From Alistipes senegalensis JC50 (GTDB lineage Bacteria; Bacteroidota; Bacteroidia; Bacteroidales; Rikenellaceae), in NCBI RefSeq assembly GCF_025145645.1, contig NZ_CP102252.1:3162001-3226000 (forward strand): DNA of 64,000 bases. The letters are read 5' to 3'. The first letter of the stretch is position 1; each line of letters opens with the position of its first letter. The position numbers and the translations under genes are program-made. Positions 10,344-20,140 of the stretch are shown here, piece after piece. Under the pieces are notes generated by a model. The model worked only from the letters and a program-made list of their open reading frames with translations, was not told the origin of the DNA and ran no database searches.

Positions 10344-12056
10344 ATGAAAACACGTTTTGGTATTCCGTTTTTTTTATTGATTGCAAGTTGTAGTTCGGAT
10401 CCGACTGTCATGTCTGATGACTTTGTTGCAGGTCAATGTTATGACTTGACTGGTGATCCGACAACCGTGGGAATGCATTATCTGGAGTTTGCTGATGGTG
10501 GTGCCCCTTTTACCGAGGGTTTCTATTATGGTGGAGCGGAAAAAACATATAAAGTCCATGCCAATATTCCGTGGAAAGTTTCGACTAATCGCCGGGAAGC
10601 CGTAATTACAATCGTCGATAATGAGACATTTAAAGTAAAATTGCCCAAATCAATTGCTTGTGCGCCAAGGACACTTACGGTTACACTTTCTCCTTCAACA
10701 GAGATTTCAGAGGTGAGCCCGAAAACTTTCAGCACCGTGTGGGGATCTCCCGTTTGGAGTGGGGGTGATGGTTGGAGCCTTGACAGCGAAACGGGTTCGG
10801 CAACACTCACGATAAATAATGCGGCTGGTCGTCTTTTTTCTATTGATAAATATAAATACGGTTATTTCGAATGGACATTTTCGAACGTGAATATTTCTCA
10901 AGGGGATTTGTCTATTGTCGGCGGTAAGATAAATACTAATAATGAGCCTTATCTTATGTTCTCATACGGCAACAAAAATGCATACACAGCCTATGGTATG
11001 GTCAACAACCCGACAAAAATTTATTTTGGGAATGATAACGGTTGGCTTCCGCTCTATACAGCGATCTTCCAAGCAGGGTATCCGACTATCAATAATCTTA
11101 AAAAAATCCGGTTAATGATTACGCCATACGATGGAAAGGGTGGAAACTATGCTAAAGGCATTAGACGGCGTATTTGGATCAATGATGTATTGGTAATTGA
11201 TGATTGGAATGGAGGTGATATTTGGCAAGGGACTCATGATGGGTTACCATACGATTTTGGTATTGATTCCGGTACGGGCATGATAACTTGCAATACGTTT
11301 GTCGCCGATCCTAATTATTGGAATTATTCCATACCCTCGGAGACCGAAAACGAAATTATTTTCTACGATGATTTCGACCAGGCAGACGGGTTGGATTACG
11401 ATAGTTGGTCACATGTTCCGTATGGTACGGCAGCCTGGCAGATTTATATGTCGGGCAGTCCGGATCAGGCTTATGTCAAGGATGGCAAGCTGATTCTTAC
11501 CATCGAGAAGAAAGACGGCAAGGTCGTTTCGGGCGGTATCAAGACTCAGGGCAAGAAATGGTTCAACAACTGTCGGATCGAGGTTTGTGCTCGTTTTGTC
11601 GAAGATGCAGGCAGCATAGGTCAGGCAATCTGGCTAATGCCGGAGCCTATGTACCAGATCTACCCGGGATGGCCTCATGGCGGAGAGATCGATATTATGG
11701 AACACAGCTATCTGAACGATTACGTTCAGCAGACGCTCCATTCCCATTATATTGATATTTATCAGGAAACACCGTCCGGGAAAGCTGCTTATGCAGATTA
11801 CAACAAGGGAACGTTCAATGTCTATTCGGCGGATTTGACCGATGAAGAGATCGTGTTCTACACGAATGACAAGGAGACGATGCGTTATGCGAATCAGCAT
11901 TTTCCGAACGAGTCGGAGTTGATGCAGTGGCCTTTCCGAGGGCAGTATTATCTGATACTCTCGATAGGTGCGGCCGGGCGTAGTGAGGTTCAGGATGCAG
12001 ATATCCCGTCGTTTATGGAGGTCGATTGGGTTCGTGTAACCAGACTCGGCAACTGA
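10344..12056 (+). CDS. GH16 lipoprotein with lectin-like N-terminal region
   Basis: A 570-residue lipoprotein (lipobox LIASC). The N-terminal 330 residues are encoded by clearly AT-richer DNA and look like a BACON-type sandwich followed by a concanavalin-like domain. From 11349 onward the GH16 catalytic domain matches the one at 321-1028, including GEIDIMEH. ATG at 10344 is preferred over the TTG two codons earlier. The 148-bp gap after GH3 suggests it may have its own promoter, though no clear -7 box was seen. It looks like a chimera made by duplication or gene conversion of the catalytic domain. Confidence 0.88.
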   Translation: MKTRFGIPFFLLIASCSSDPTVMSDDFVAGQCYDLTGDPTTVGMHYLEFADGGAPFTEGFYYGGAEKTYKVHANIPWKVSTNRREAVITIVDNETFKVKLPKSIACAPRTLTVTLSPSTEISEVSPKTFSTVWGSPVWSGGDGWSLDSETGSATLTINNAAGRLFSIDKYKYGYFEWTFSNVNISQGDLSIVGGKINTNNEPYLMFSYGNKNAYTAYGMVNNPTKIYFGNDNGWLPLYTAIFQAGYPTINNLKKIRLMITPYDGKGGNYAKGIRRRIWINDVLVIDDWNGGDIWQGTHDGLPYDFGIDSGTGMITCNTFVADPNYWNYSIPSETENEIIFYDDFDQADGLDYDSWSHVPYGTAAWQIYMSGSPDQAYVKDGKLILTIEKKDGKVVSGGIKTQGKKWFNNCRIEVCARFVEDAGSIGQAIWLMPEPMYQIYPGWPHGGEIDIMEHSYLNDYVQQTLHSHYIDIYQETPSGKAAYADYNKGTFNVYSADLTDEEIVFYTNDKETMRYANQHFPNESELMQWPFRGQYYLILSIGAAGRSEVQDADIPSFMEVDWVRVTRLGN

Positions 12057-12079
12057 TGCGGATGAAAACTCAACTGTTT
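11349..12079 (+). repeat. 731-bp direct repeat, copy B
   Basis: Second copy of the 321-1051 segment. It runs past the stop codon and includes the first eight codons of the gene that follows copy A, which here lead nowhere. That overhang indicates that copy A was the donor. Confidence 0.93.
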
Positions 12080-12091
12080 CTTCGAGGATAG
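12056..12091 (+). pseudogene. orphan 5' end of the second GH16 gene
   Basis: ATG at 12056 overlaps the preceding TGA as at 1028. The first eight codons match the gene at 1028, then three unrelated codons and TAG follow. It is a carry-over from the duplication, not a gene. Confidence 0.85.
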
Positions 12092-12167
12092 GTGTGTTTT
12101 TAGGGTCACCTTCTTTTAGGTAAGGTAATTTTCTGCTTTGATTGTTTTCTTATTAATTATATAAATA

Positions 12168-15100
12168 ATGAAAAAAGCTATCTTTTTTATTCTACTTTTT
12201 GCAGCTGCCGCAAATCTTTCAGCCCAGACTTTTACGGAATGGCACGACGCCGCGGTCAACGAAATCAACCGCCTGCCGATGCGGGCTTCGTATTTCGCCT
12301 ACGAATCCGCAGAAGCCGCCCGGAAGGGCGACCCGCGCGTCTCGGAACGCTTCCTCGACCTCGACGGGACGTGGAAATTCTCGTGGGTCCGCAACGCCGA
12401 CCAGCGTCCCGCGGATTTCTTCCGCACGGACTACGACGACCGCTCGTGGAGCACGATGCCCGTTCCGGGACTGTGGGAACTGAACGGCTACGGCGATCCG
12501 CAATATCTCAACATCGGCTACGCATGGCGCGAACAATTCGAGAACAATCCGCCTTACGTGCCGATAAAAGAAAACCATGTCGGCTCGTACCGCCGCGAAA
12601 TCGAGATCCCGGCCTCGTGGTCGGACAAGCAGGTCATCGCCCGGTTCGGGTCCGTCACCTCGAACATCTACCTGTGGGTCAACGGACGGTTCGTCGGTTA
12701 CAGCGAGGATTCGAAGCTCGAATGCGAGTTCGACATCACGCGCTTCGTGAAGCCCGGCAAGAATCTCTTCGCCTTCCAGGTCTTCCGCTGGTGCGACGGC
12801 ACCTATCTCGAAGATCAGGACTTCTTCCGCCTCTCGGGCATGGGCCGCGACTGCTTCCTCTATGCCCGCGACAAACGCCATATCGCCGACGTGCGGCTCG
12901 ACGCGGCCCTCTCGGAGAACTACACCCGCGGCCGGCTCGCCGTGGAGCTGGCTCTCCCCGCAGCGACCCGGGGCTGCACGGCGGAGGTGACGCTCACGGA
13001 CCCCGACGGCAAGGCCGTGGCCTCTGAAACGGCGAAACTCTTCGGTACGATAGCCCGTCTCGTGCTCGACGCCGGGCGGGTGCAGCCGTGGTCGGCGGAG
13101 ATTCCCGCGCTCTACGGCGTCACGGTGACCCTGAAAGACCCGGCCGGAAAAACGATCGAAATCATCCCCCTGCACACGGGCTTCCGCGAGGTGAAGATCG
13201 AGGGCGGACAGCTGCTGGTGAACGGGCAGCCGGTACTGATCAAAGGTGCGAACCGCCACGAAATGGACCCCGACGGCGGGTATGTGGTCTCGGAAGAGCG
13301 GATGATCGAGGACATCCGCATCCTCAAGGAGAACAATTTCAACGCCGTGCGCACGTGCCACTACCCGGACGACGCCCGCTGGTACGCGCTCTGCGACCGC
13401 TACGGACTCTATCTGGTGGCCGAGGCCAACCTCGAATCGCACGGCATGGGCTACGACGAAAAGACGCTGGCCAAGAATCCCGCCTACGCCCAGGCGCATC
13501 TGGAACGCAACATCCGCAACGTGCGGCGCAATATCAACCACCCGTCGGTCATCGTCTGGTCGCTGGGCAACGAGGCGGGCGACGGCCCCAATTTCGACGC
13601 CTGCTACGACTGGATCAAGGCTTACGACCCCTCGCGGCCGGTCCATTACGAACGTGCGGTCTACAACAACGGCGGCCGCAACACCGACATCGTATGCCCG
13701 ATGTACTGGGACTACGACCAGTGCGAAAAATACCTCCGGAACAATCCCCGGAAGCCGCTGATCCAGTGCGAATATGCGCATGCGATGGGCAATTCGCTGG
13801 GCGGATTCGGCGAATACTGGGCGTTGATCCGCCAATATCCGCACTATCAGGGCGGATTCATCTGGGACTTCGTGGACCAGTCGCTGCGCAAAACAGGAAA
13901 GAACGGCGCCATGATTTACGGCTACGGCGGCGACTGGAACCCCTACGACGCCTCGGACTGGAATTTCTGCGACAACGGCCTGATCTCTCCCGACCGCGTC
14001 CCGAATCCCCACATGCACGAGGCCCGCTACTGGCAGCAGCCCGTCTGGACGACACTCGGCGAAGACCTGCGGACGCTGACGGTTTTCAATGAGAATTTCT
14101 TCCGACCGCTCGACAACTGCTACCTGCGCTGGACGGTGCTCCGCGACGGGGACCCCGTGCGCAGCGGCATCGTCGCCAACCTGCGCGTCGCCCCACAGCA
14201 AACCGCCGCCGTCGTGCTGCCGCTCGACCCCGAAACGCTGCCCGCCGACGGAGAACTGCTGCTCAACGTGGAATACCGCCTCTGCGACGCCGAACCGCTG
14301 CTCGCACCCGATCACCGTATGGCCTACCAGCAGTTCACGCTGCGTGCGGCGGCACCCGAGCCGCTCGCTGTCGCCGAACGCATGGCCGACCGCCACAATC
14401 CGATCGGCACGCTCACGGTCCGCGACGACGACCGCAACTACCTGATCGTCGAAAGCCCCGCCGCACGCATCGACTTCCGCCGCGCCGACGGGCTCATCAC
14501 CCGCTACGAAGCGGACGGCATGCGCCTGCTCGACGCAGGGGCCGTCGTGGAGCCAAACTTCTGGCGCGCGCCGACGGACAACGACTTCGGGGCGAAGCTC
14601 AACGAGAAGAACCGTGCATGGGCCGATCCGGGGCTGACGCTGGTGTCGCTCGACCACACGCTGTCGGACGGCGTGGCCGTCGTCACGGCCCGCTATGACC
14701 TCCAACGGGTGACCGGACGGTTGGAGATCGAATACCGCATCGACAACGCCGGAGAGGTGCTTATCCGCCAGACGCTGCACGCCGCCGCGGACAAGGGCGA
14801 GCCCGATCTTCTGCGCTTCGGCATGCGGATGCGCCTGCCCGCCCGGTACGACCGCATCGACTACTACGGCCGCGGGCCGTGGGAGAACTACGCCGACCGC
14901 AAGGACGGCGCCCTCGTGGGCCGTTACCGGCAGACCGTGGACGAGCAGTTCTACCCCTACATCCGTCCGCAGGAGACCGGAACCAAGAGCGACGTGCGCC
15001 GCTGGCGGCAGCACGACATCGCAGGCCGCGGCGTGGAGATCACGGCCTCGGAGCCCTTCTCGGCCTCGGCCCTGCACTATGCACAAGAGGCGCTGGACGA

Positions 15101-15281
15101 AGGGCTGACCAAACAGCAGGGACATTCGCAGGAGATCGAACCCGACGACGCCGTATGGCTCTGCATCGACAAGGCGCAGTACGGTCTGGGGTGCATCGAC
15201 TCGTGGGGCGCCCTGCCGCTCCGCGAATACCGCCTGCCCTACGGAAATTACGAATTCGAATTCAAAATAAGACCGCTATAA
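12168..15281 (+). CDS. beta-galactosidase, GH2 (LacZ type)
   Basis: A 1037-residue exported enzyme with the full large LacZ architecture: sugar-binding domain, Ig-like domain, TIM barrel, and a C-terminal beta-galactosidase small-chain domain. The acid/base is E469 in SLGNEAGDG and the nucleophile E535 in IQCEYAHAMGNS. It removes terminal beta-linked galactose. Its DNA is much GC-richer than the preceding cluster, so it probably belongs to the core genome. A strong terminator lies 87 bp downstream. Confidence 0.95.
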   Translation: MKKAIFFILLFAAAANLSAQTFTEWHDAAVNEINRLPMRASYFAYESAEAARKGDPRVSERFLDLDGTWKFSWVRNADQRPADFFRTDYDDRSWSTMPVPGLWELNGYGDPQYLNIGYAWREQFENNPPYVPIKENHVGSYRREIEIPASWSDKQVIARFGSVTSNIYLWVNGRFVGYSEDSKLECEFDITRFVKPGKNLFAFQVFRWCDGTYLEDQDFFRLSGMGRDCFLYARDKRHIADVRLDAALSENYTRGRLAVELALPAATRGCTAEVTLTDPDGKAVASETAKLFGTIARLVLDAGRVQPWSAEIPALYGVTVTLKDPAGKTIEIIPLHTGFREVKIEGGQLLVNGQPVLIKGANRHEMDPDGGYVVSEERMIEDIRILKENNFNAVRTCHYPDDARWYALCDRYGLYLVAEANLESHGMGYDEKTLAKNPAYAQAHLERNIRNVRRNINHPSVIVWSLGNEAGDGPNFDACYDWIKAYDPSRPVHYERAVYNNGGRNTDIVCPMYWDYDQCEKYLRNNPRKPLIQCEYAHAMGNSLGGFGEYWALIRQYPHYQGGFIWDFVDQSLRKTGKNGAMIYGYGGDWNPYDASDWNFCDNGLISPDRVPNPHMHEARYWQQPVWTTLGEDLRTLTVFNENFFRPLDNCYLRWTVLRDGDPVRSGIVANLRVAPQQTAAVVLPLDPETLPADGELLLNVEYRLCDAEPLLAPDHRMAYQQFTLRAAAPEPLAVAERMADRHNPIGTLTVRDDDRNYLIVESPAARIDFRRADGLITRYEADGMRLLDAGAVVEPNFWRAPTDNDFGAKLNEKNRAWADPGLTLVSLDHTLSDGVAVVTARYDLQRVTGRLEIEYRIDNAGEVLIRQTLHAAADKGEPDLLRFGMRMRLPARYDRIDYYGRGPWENYADRKDGALVGRYRQTVDEQFYPYIRPQETGTKSDVRRWRQHDIAGRGVEITASEPFSASALHYAQEALDEGLTKQQGHSQEIEPDDAVWLCIDKAQYGLGCIDSWGALPLREYRLPYGNYEFEFKIRPL

Positions 15282-15368
15282 AAGAAGATATTATCTGCGT
15301 TCATCGCAATAATACTCCTCCGGACTATTGTGAACAACCAGAAATGAGATAATTTTTCTGTTATTGAT

Positions 15369-15396
15369 AGCCCGCATTTATGATGCGGGCTTTTTT
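15369..15396 (+). terminator. rho-independent terminator after GH2
   Basis: Eight-base arms AGCCCGCA and TGCGGGCT around a seven-base loop, then six T. It marks the end of GC-rich chromosomal sequence; AT-rich island DNA starts immediately after. Confidence 0.88.
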
Positions 15397-15508
15397 GTAT
15401 TGGTTGTCAAAGTAGCTTTATAGGCATGAGTCCATGTTTAATATTATTTCGATGGCATTTTCATAATTAGTGTCAACGATTATAAATCAGTCTGTAATTT
15501 TTTCAATT

Positions 15509-16108
15509 ATGAAAACGCTTATCGATACCCGTATATATGCGTTGCTATCTCATAATGAATCGAATCTATTAGAACTAACCCAGGCTTATAAAGAATTTAT
15601 CGAGATAATGACTGAAATGATCGCTAATTGCAACGACCGGGATGAAATATTAAGAATACTGCATTACGGCCGGATTGAATTTGACGTATTATCTCATCCT
15701 ATGTTCAATCAGTATGCAGATAATGTTTTAAGGACAACCTTTATATATAAAGTTATGTATATTCTCGACTGCGAAATTAATATTGTCAGCAATAGTATGA
15801 AATATGCCTCAGAACATGACTATTCGCCTCCGTTATCATGCCAGGATGGTGAATTGCTATGGATTGGAACGCAGCAGGAATTGCTGGAGCTTGCTGTTGC
15901 CATTCATAAAAGCGGGGTTATCATGCTCGGTGACCGAAAGGCTCGCTTTATCGAAATTGTTCGTGCGTTGGCCAATATATTCCATATAACGATCAACGAT
16001 GTTTATGTCAAGAAAACCAAAATGCTGGACCGCTGTACGGCAATAACTCCTTTTTTGGATAAATTGAAAAAAGCCTATGAACAGGTCGTTGAAAAACATC
16101 TGCGGTAG
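15509..16108 (+). CDS. RteC-like regulator of element excision
   Basis: A 199-residue protein whose C-terminal half (LLWIGTQQELLELAVAIH onward, ending FLDKLKKAYEQ) matches the conserved RteC region as I know it from CTnDOT-type conjugative transposons, where RteC activates excision genes. It is shorter at the N terminus than classical RteC. The AT-rich codon use differs from the upstream GH2 gene. It marks the left part of the integrative island. ATG at 15509 is chosen; upstream alternatives are non-ATG. Confidence 0.72.
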   Translation: MKTLIDTRIYALLSHNESNLLELTQAYKEFIEIMTEMIANCNDRDEILRILHYGRIEFDVLSHPMFNQYADNVLRTTFIYKVMYILDCEINIVSNSMKYASEHDYSPPLSCQDGELLWIGTQQELLELAVAIHKSGVIMLGDRKARFIEIVRALANIFHITINDVYVKKTKMLDRCTAITPFLDKLKKAYEQVVEKHLR

Positions 16109-16273
16109 AAAGTACGGAGGGGACAAAGACGAGGAAATCGGAAAGTTTTTCTCCAGTCGCAAAATTTTAACACATTATTTTTCAACTAATTATATTTTTC
16201 CATCTTGCAAAAAACTTTTTGATTTTTCCCGAGAGGCATCCGGAAAAGTGTATTTTTCAGTGATTTTGTATTA

Positions 16274-16281
16274 TACATTTG
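16274..16281 (+). promoter_or_regulatory. candidate -7 box of the fimbrial operon
   Basis: TACATTTG fits TAnnTTTG and lies 49 bases before the fimbrillin ATG. No clear -33 TTTG is present. Confidence 0.5.
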
Positions 16282-16330
16282 CAGCAGAAAGCGATGCATA
16301 GTGCATCACTGCATTCAAAATCCAAATAAC

Positions 16331-17353
16331 ATGAAAAACATCCTTTTTGCCGTTGCAGTCTTCGCTGCCACATTCGTTTCCTGCAACAAGGAGACCGAAG
16401 TCGTATCTTCACCCAGCTCTTTCACCGATGGGGCACGTATCGCACTTACTCTTACCGATAATACCGCCGATACCCGCTCCTTCTTCGATTCAACAGCCTC
16501 GGCCGAGGTATGAGAGTCTTCGTTGTCGTCACTGTCGATTTTCGTCTTCGATAATGCCGACAACTTCGTTATTCGCCGGGATTTAACATCCAGCGAGCTG
16601 GTCGCGAAATCCGCGACCTTCTCGCTGCCCAAATCCGCGGCCGGCACCGAGTGCTCGTTCTACGCCGTGGCGAACTACGACGCCTCGTCGGCCAAGACCC
16701 GGGCGGCCCTTACGGCTCTCGTGGAGAACTCCGCCGCTGCCTACAACGGAACTTTCGCCGAGGTATCCACCGCAGCCAAACGTTCTGGCGGCTTCGTGAT
16801 GTCGGGCTCCGTGACCAAGACCGTCGGCGCCGAGAATACCACTACGAACATCGGCATTACGCTCAAACGCACCGTCGCCAAGGTGGCTTTACAGACGACC
16901 ATCGACCCTTTTTTCTCCCAGAAATACGGCGGTTCGCTTACCGTCAATTCCGTAAAACTCTCCAAAGCCGCCTCGCAGTCGCTCGTCGTGGCCGGGACTC
17001 CGATGCCCGGAACGATGACTTTCAGCCACACGCAGACGCCCGCCGCCGCTTCGGGAAAATACAATGCGCTGTTCTATTGTTTCGAGAACGGTGCATTGAC
17101 TGCCGGCAACCGCGTCCTGCTGGAAATCAATGCCACGTACGATCTGGACGGCAATGCCTCGACCACGGACGACCGCTCGGAGGTGACCTATTCGGTGGAA
17201 CTGACGGGCAAAGCCGCAGGTGAGATCCTGCGCAACGGCTACTACCGTGTCTCAGCCAATATCACAGGTCTCGTGGGTCAGGATTGCGTCGTATCGGTGA
17301 CCGTCGCCGACTGGGAGACGCCTGTCACGCAGAATGTCGAATTGGGGGCATAG
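16331..17353 (+). pseudogene. fimbrillin-family lipoprotein, interrupted by one in-frame TGA
   Basis: Read through, this is a 340-codon FimA/Mfa-type fimbrillin: lipobox FVSC, then beta-sandwich pilin sequence to VTVADW near the C terminus. Codon 61 (16511-16513) is TGA, in the context SAEV-stop-ESSLSSLSIFVFD. Related fimbrillins usually have WE(K/S)SLSSL here, so TGG to TGA is the simplest reading. The rest of the frame is intact with no other stop or frameshift. An internal ATG at 16523 would give a product without signal peptide, which could not be a surface pilin. It could be a nonsense mutant, a silenced allele or a read-through gene. First gene of the fimbrial operon. Confidence 0.8.
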
Positions 17354-17369
17354 CTCTCTTGTTTCTGGC

Positions 17370-17401
17370 AGCTCCCGTCCCTCGCGGGCGGGAGCTTTTT
17401 T
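17370..17401 (+). terminator. terminator or attenuator after fimbrillin
   Basis: Arms AGCTCCCG and CGGGAGCT followed by six T, between the fimbrillin and the next operon gene. It would favour abundant pilin over accessory transcripts. Confidence 0.8.
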
Positions 17402-17428
17402 CAATCCCTTTTTCAGATTTTTCCGACT

Positions 17429-19567
17429 ATGAAAAAATATCTGTTGATACTCGCTGCCATCCTGTTTCTGTGGGGCTGTATCGCCGAGGACAGAACAGAA
17501 TGTCCAAAACCCCGTGGAACCTTTGTCAGTCTGACGGTACGGCCCGAAAAGATGTCTTCCGTAACCCGCTCGGTGGATGAAACGACCATCCGGGACCTGA
17601 ACTTCTACCTCTGCGACGACAACGGCGGGATCATCCTACACCGTTACCAGACCTCTGCGACACTGCGTTTCGAGTGCCTGCCGGGCAGCTACAGGATACG
17701 TATTGCCGCCAATATGGGACGCGACTTGGGTGAAAATCCGGCATCGGAAGATTTCACCGTGTCGCATGCCGACGAGTACGATGTATTGCCTATGGCCTAT
17801 GAGGGCGATATAACGATAATTCCCTCGGCAGACGGGGCGCTGACGCTGCCTGCCGTCGAAGTCCAACGTTGCGTGGCGAAAATCTCCTATCACATTACCG
17901 TTGCTCCGGCCGTTGCCGACATCGAACTGCGTTCCGTGCAGCTTCTTTCCGTACCGCGTTCGGTATCCGTGTTCGATATGGCGGCTGCACCGTCGGATAA
18001 TCCGGACGACTATACGGACTGCCCGGAAACTGAACTTTTGGGACAGCAGGCCGTAGGCGACTGTTATCTACTGCCGAACATGCAAGGTATTGTTGCCTTG
18101 ATTACCGACCAGCGGCAGAAGAACCCGGAAAATGCTCCCGCGAATGCTTCGTATCTGCTGATCCGCGCTGTGCGCGGGTCGAAAGTATTGGCTTATTATA
18201 TTTACCTCGGAGGAAACAACACCTCGGATTTCAATGTCCGGGCGAACGTACACTACCGGTTCAATATTTCGATCTTGGGCGACAACGAAGTCGATACCCG
18301 TATAAGCAGCTATGCCGTTAACGTGCACGATACCTACGAGGAAAATGCAATCGGCGGCTACTGTGTCTACAATCCGTCTCAGATGCTCGCCGTCGAGATC
18401 GACGGGAGTCCTGCGCCTTTGACGTTGCGGGGACATATCGATGTCATTCAGGGCGATGCCGGATCGTTCTGCCTGAACGGCTCTCCCATAGGCGATGGTT
18501 GCGAGCTTACGCTCACGGAGCAGCCCGGCCCCAATGTCTTCAGCGTGAACTACAAACCGGAGATTTATACGGCTGCGAACTCGCAGGTCGCCTGTACCGT
18601 CACGGTCGGGGACGATGCGGGATTCGCGCAGTCGTTCGACATCGGACACCGCTTCGCTAACCGCCTCGACGTGTATATTCACCCCGCGACGGCCGAAAAC
18701 GGGAACGGTACGGCAGCTGTCGCCGGAGCATTGTATGACGCTGAAACTTCTTCCCTGACGCATGACCGGGTCGTCCTGTGCCATGAAAAGGGATGCACGC
18801 TGACTGCCGTCCCCGATGCCGGGTATCGTTTTGAAGGATGGTATGCCTCTTCGGATTACCGAACGCTGCTTTCGACATCGGCCTCGTATGCCTATGTTCC
18901 GACCTCGCCCGAAGCCGCGATCTTTCCGAAATTCAGAACCGATGTCCAGCCTCTCGAAGCCGAATTGACACCGCCGTCGGCTCTCGTGGTGGGAGTAAGC
19001 GCCCAATGTAACCTGACACTCTCCGGAACGGACAGTCCCGATCCCATGACGGCATTTCTTACCTGCTCCGATCCGCAGATTATGTTCACCTTTCCGAACG
19101 GAGAGCGGATAACAAGCGGATCGGCCGTATCGCTTCTTTCTGGGACGCACGGCATCTCTTTTACGCCTCGTGCTGCGGGCAGCCTGACGGTTACGCTGCG
19201 TGTAACGGACGGCTTCGGACAAAGCGTCGAGCGGTCGTTTACGCAGGAGGTGCGCTATCCGAAGTCTACGGCATTGCTGCGGACACAAGCCTCGGCATAT
19301 CCATATTCGAATTCCCCGATGACGCTGACGGTCTCGTCCAAGGAGTATGAAGGAGATTATACCGTCAGTTGCACGGTTACCGGAGAGGAGTGTCAGGTGG
19401 TGTACAACGACAGCGTATTGCAGCCGGACGAATGTATCACTCTCCGGGCCGGAACGCATACATTTACCGCGACTTCCTACAGTTCCGGAAGATCGACATT
19501 TGTATTCACCGTCACCGACAGTTACGGGCAAAGTACGACGGCCCGAGGTTCGATCACATGGAAGTAA
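17429..19567 (+). CDS. fimbria-associated DUF4906-like lipoprotein
   Basis: A 712-residue lipoprotein (LFLWGC lipobox). The N-terminal half resembles Mfa2/DUF4906 anchor-type proteins (TRSVDE, LNFYLCDDNG, LPNMQG, YIYLGGNNTSDFNV). The C-terminal part has repeated Ig-like segments (VTLRVTDGFGQS, FVFTVTDSYGQS) that recall TraQ/DUF3872-type domains. It probably forms the anchor or tip of the fimbria on the outer surface. It lies 75 bp downstream of the fimbrillin. The family assignment of the C-terminal part is uncertain. Confidence 0.65.
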   Translation: MKKYLLILAAILFLWGCIAEDRTECPKPRGTFVSLTVRPEKMSSVTRSVDETTIRDLNFYLCDDNGGIILHRYQTSATLRFECLPGSYRIRIAANMGRDLGENPASEDFTVSHADEYDVLPMAYEGDITIIPSADGALTLPAVEVQRCVAKISYHITVAPAVADIELRSVQLLSVPRSVSVFDMAAAPSDNPDDYTDCPETELLGQQAVGDCYLLPNMQGIVALITDQRQKNPENAPANASYLLIRAVRGSKVLAYYIYLGGNNTSDFNVRANVHYRFNISILGDNEVDTRISSYAVNVHDTYEENAIGGYCVYNPSQMLAVEIDGSPAPLTLRGHIDVIQGDAGSFCLNGSPIGDGCELTLTEQPGPNVFSVNYKPEIYTAANSQVACTVTVGDDAGFAQSFDIGHRFANRLDVYIHPATAENGNGTAAVAGALYDAETSSLTHDRVVLCHEKGCTLTAVPDAGYRFEGWYASSDYRTLLSTSASYAYVPTSPEAAIFPKFRTDVQPLEAELTPPSALVVGVSAQCNLTLSGTDSPDPMTAFLTCSDPQIMFTFPNGERITSGSAVSLLSGTHGISFTPRAAGSLTVTLRVTDGFGQSVERSFTQEVRYPKSTALLRTQASAYPYSNSPMTLTVSSKEYEGDYTVSCTVTGEECQVVYNDSVLQPDECITLRAGTHTFTATSYSSGRSTFVFTVTDSYGQSTTARGSITWK

Positions 19568-19580
19568 ATGCTTTATCTCG

Positions 19581-20135
19581 ATGTGCAAACCAAGAATCAT
19601 TCTGTGCATGCTGCTGCTTGCGGCCTTGTGGGGTCTGCCCCGCAGGGCTGCGGCACAGATCTTCTCCGTCAGGGCCAACGCCCTTGCGGTGTGCAGTGCG
19701 ACGCTGAACGTCGGGGCCGAAGCGGCCCTGACGGATAACTGGTCGCTGGAGCTGTCCGGCTACTGGAATCCGGTGAATACCGCATCCCTTTCGATGAACT
19801 TTCACGCTGTGCAGCTCGGCGGCCGCTACTGGTTTTACGAATCCTTCGTCGGGCATTTTCTCGGGCAGCACCTCACCTATGTCAGCTATGACCTCGGAAG
19901 CCGTACAAAACGCTATAAAGGTCATGCCTACGGTCTTGGTATCAGCTACGGATATGCGTGGATGCTCTCGAAACGCTGGAACGTGGCCTTAGAAGCCGGT
20001 GTCGGGCTGTACCACACCTGGGATACGCGCCGCGACCCGACCGTCTCGGACTGGGAGGATGAATACATCTACCACAACCGCCGCTGGACGCTGGCGCCAT
20101 CTAAATTGGAGCTATCATTTTCCTACATTTTTTAA
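19581..20135 (+). CDS. DUF3575 outer-membrane-type protein
   Basis: A 184-residue protein with a signal peptide and alternating amphipathic beta-strands ending in a C-terminal aromatic residue (FSYIF), as in outer-membrane barrels. It matches the DUF3575 type (NALAVCSATLNVGAE, GISYGYAWML, YHNRRWTLAPSKLE). DUF3575 and DUF3868 genes commonly accompany fimbrillins in Bacteroidales, probably as export or assembly partners. ATG at 19581 is chosen because the signal peptide begins there. It is followed five bases later by the DUF3868 gene. Confidence 0.8.
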   Translation: MCKPRIILCMLLLAALWGLPRRAAAQIFSVRANALAVCSATLNVGAEAALTDNWSLELSGYWNPVNTASLSMNFHAVQLGGRYWFYESFVGHFLGQHLTYVSYDLGSRTKRYKGHAYGLGISYGYAWMLSKRWNVALEAGVGLYHTWDTRRDPTVSDWEDEYIYHNRRWTLAPSKLELSFSYIF

Positions 20136-20140
20136 CGATT

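Noticed and set aside
321..12079. The 731-bp repeat as an insertion sequence
   Set aside because: It contains no transposase and no terminal inverted repeats; its content is a GH16 catalytic domain.
12219..15125. 968-codon minus-strand frame opposite the GH2 gene
   Set aside because: It is a shadow in high-GC coding DNA; the plus strand has a full GH2 enzyme with catalytic residues. Similar long antisense frames at 35155-37761, 53700-56369 and 58861-61446 are rejected for the same reason.
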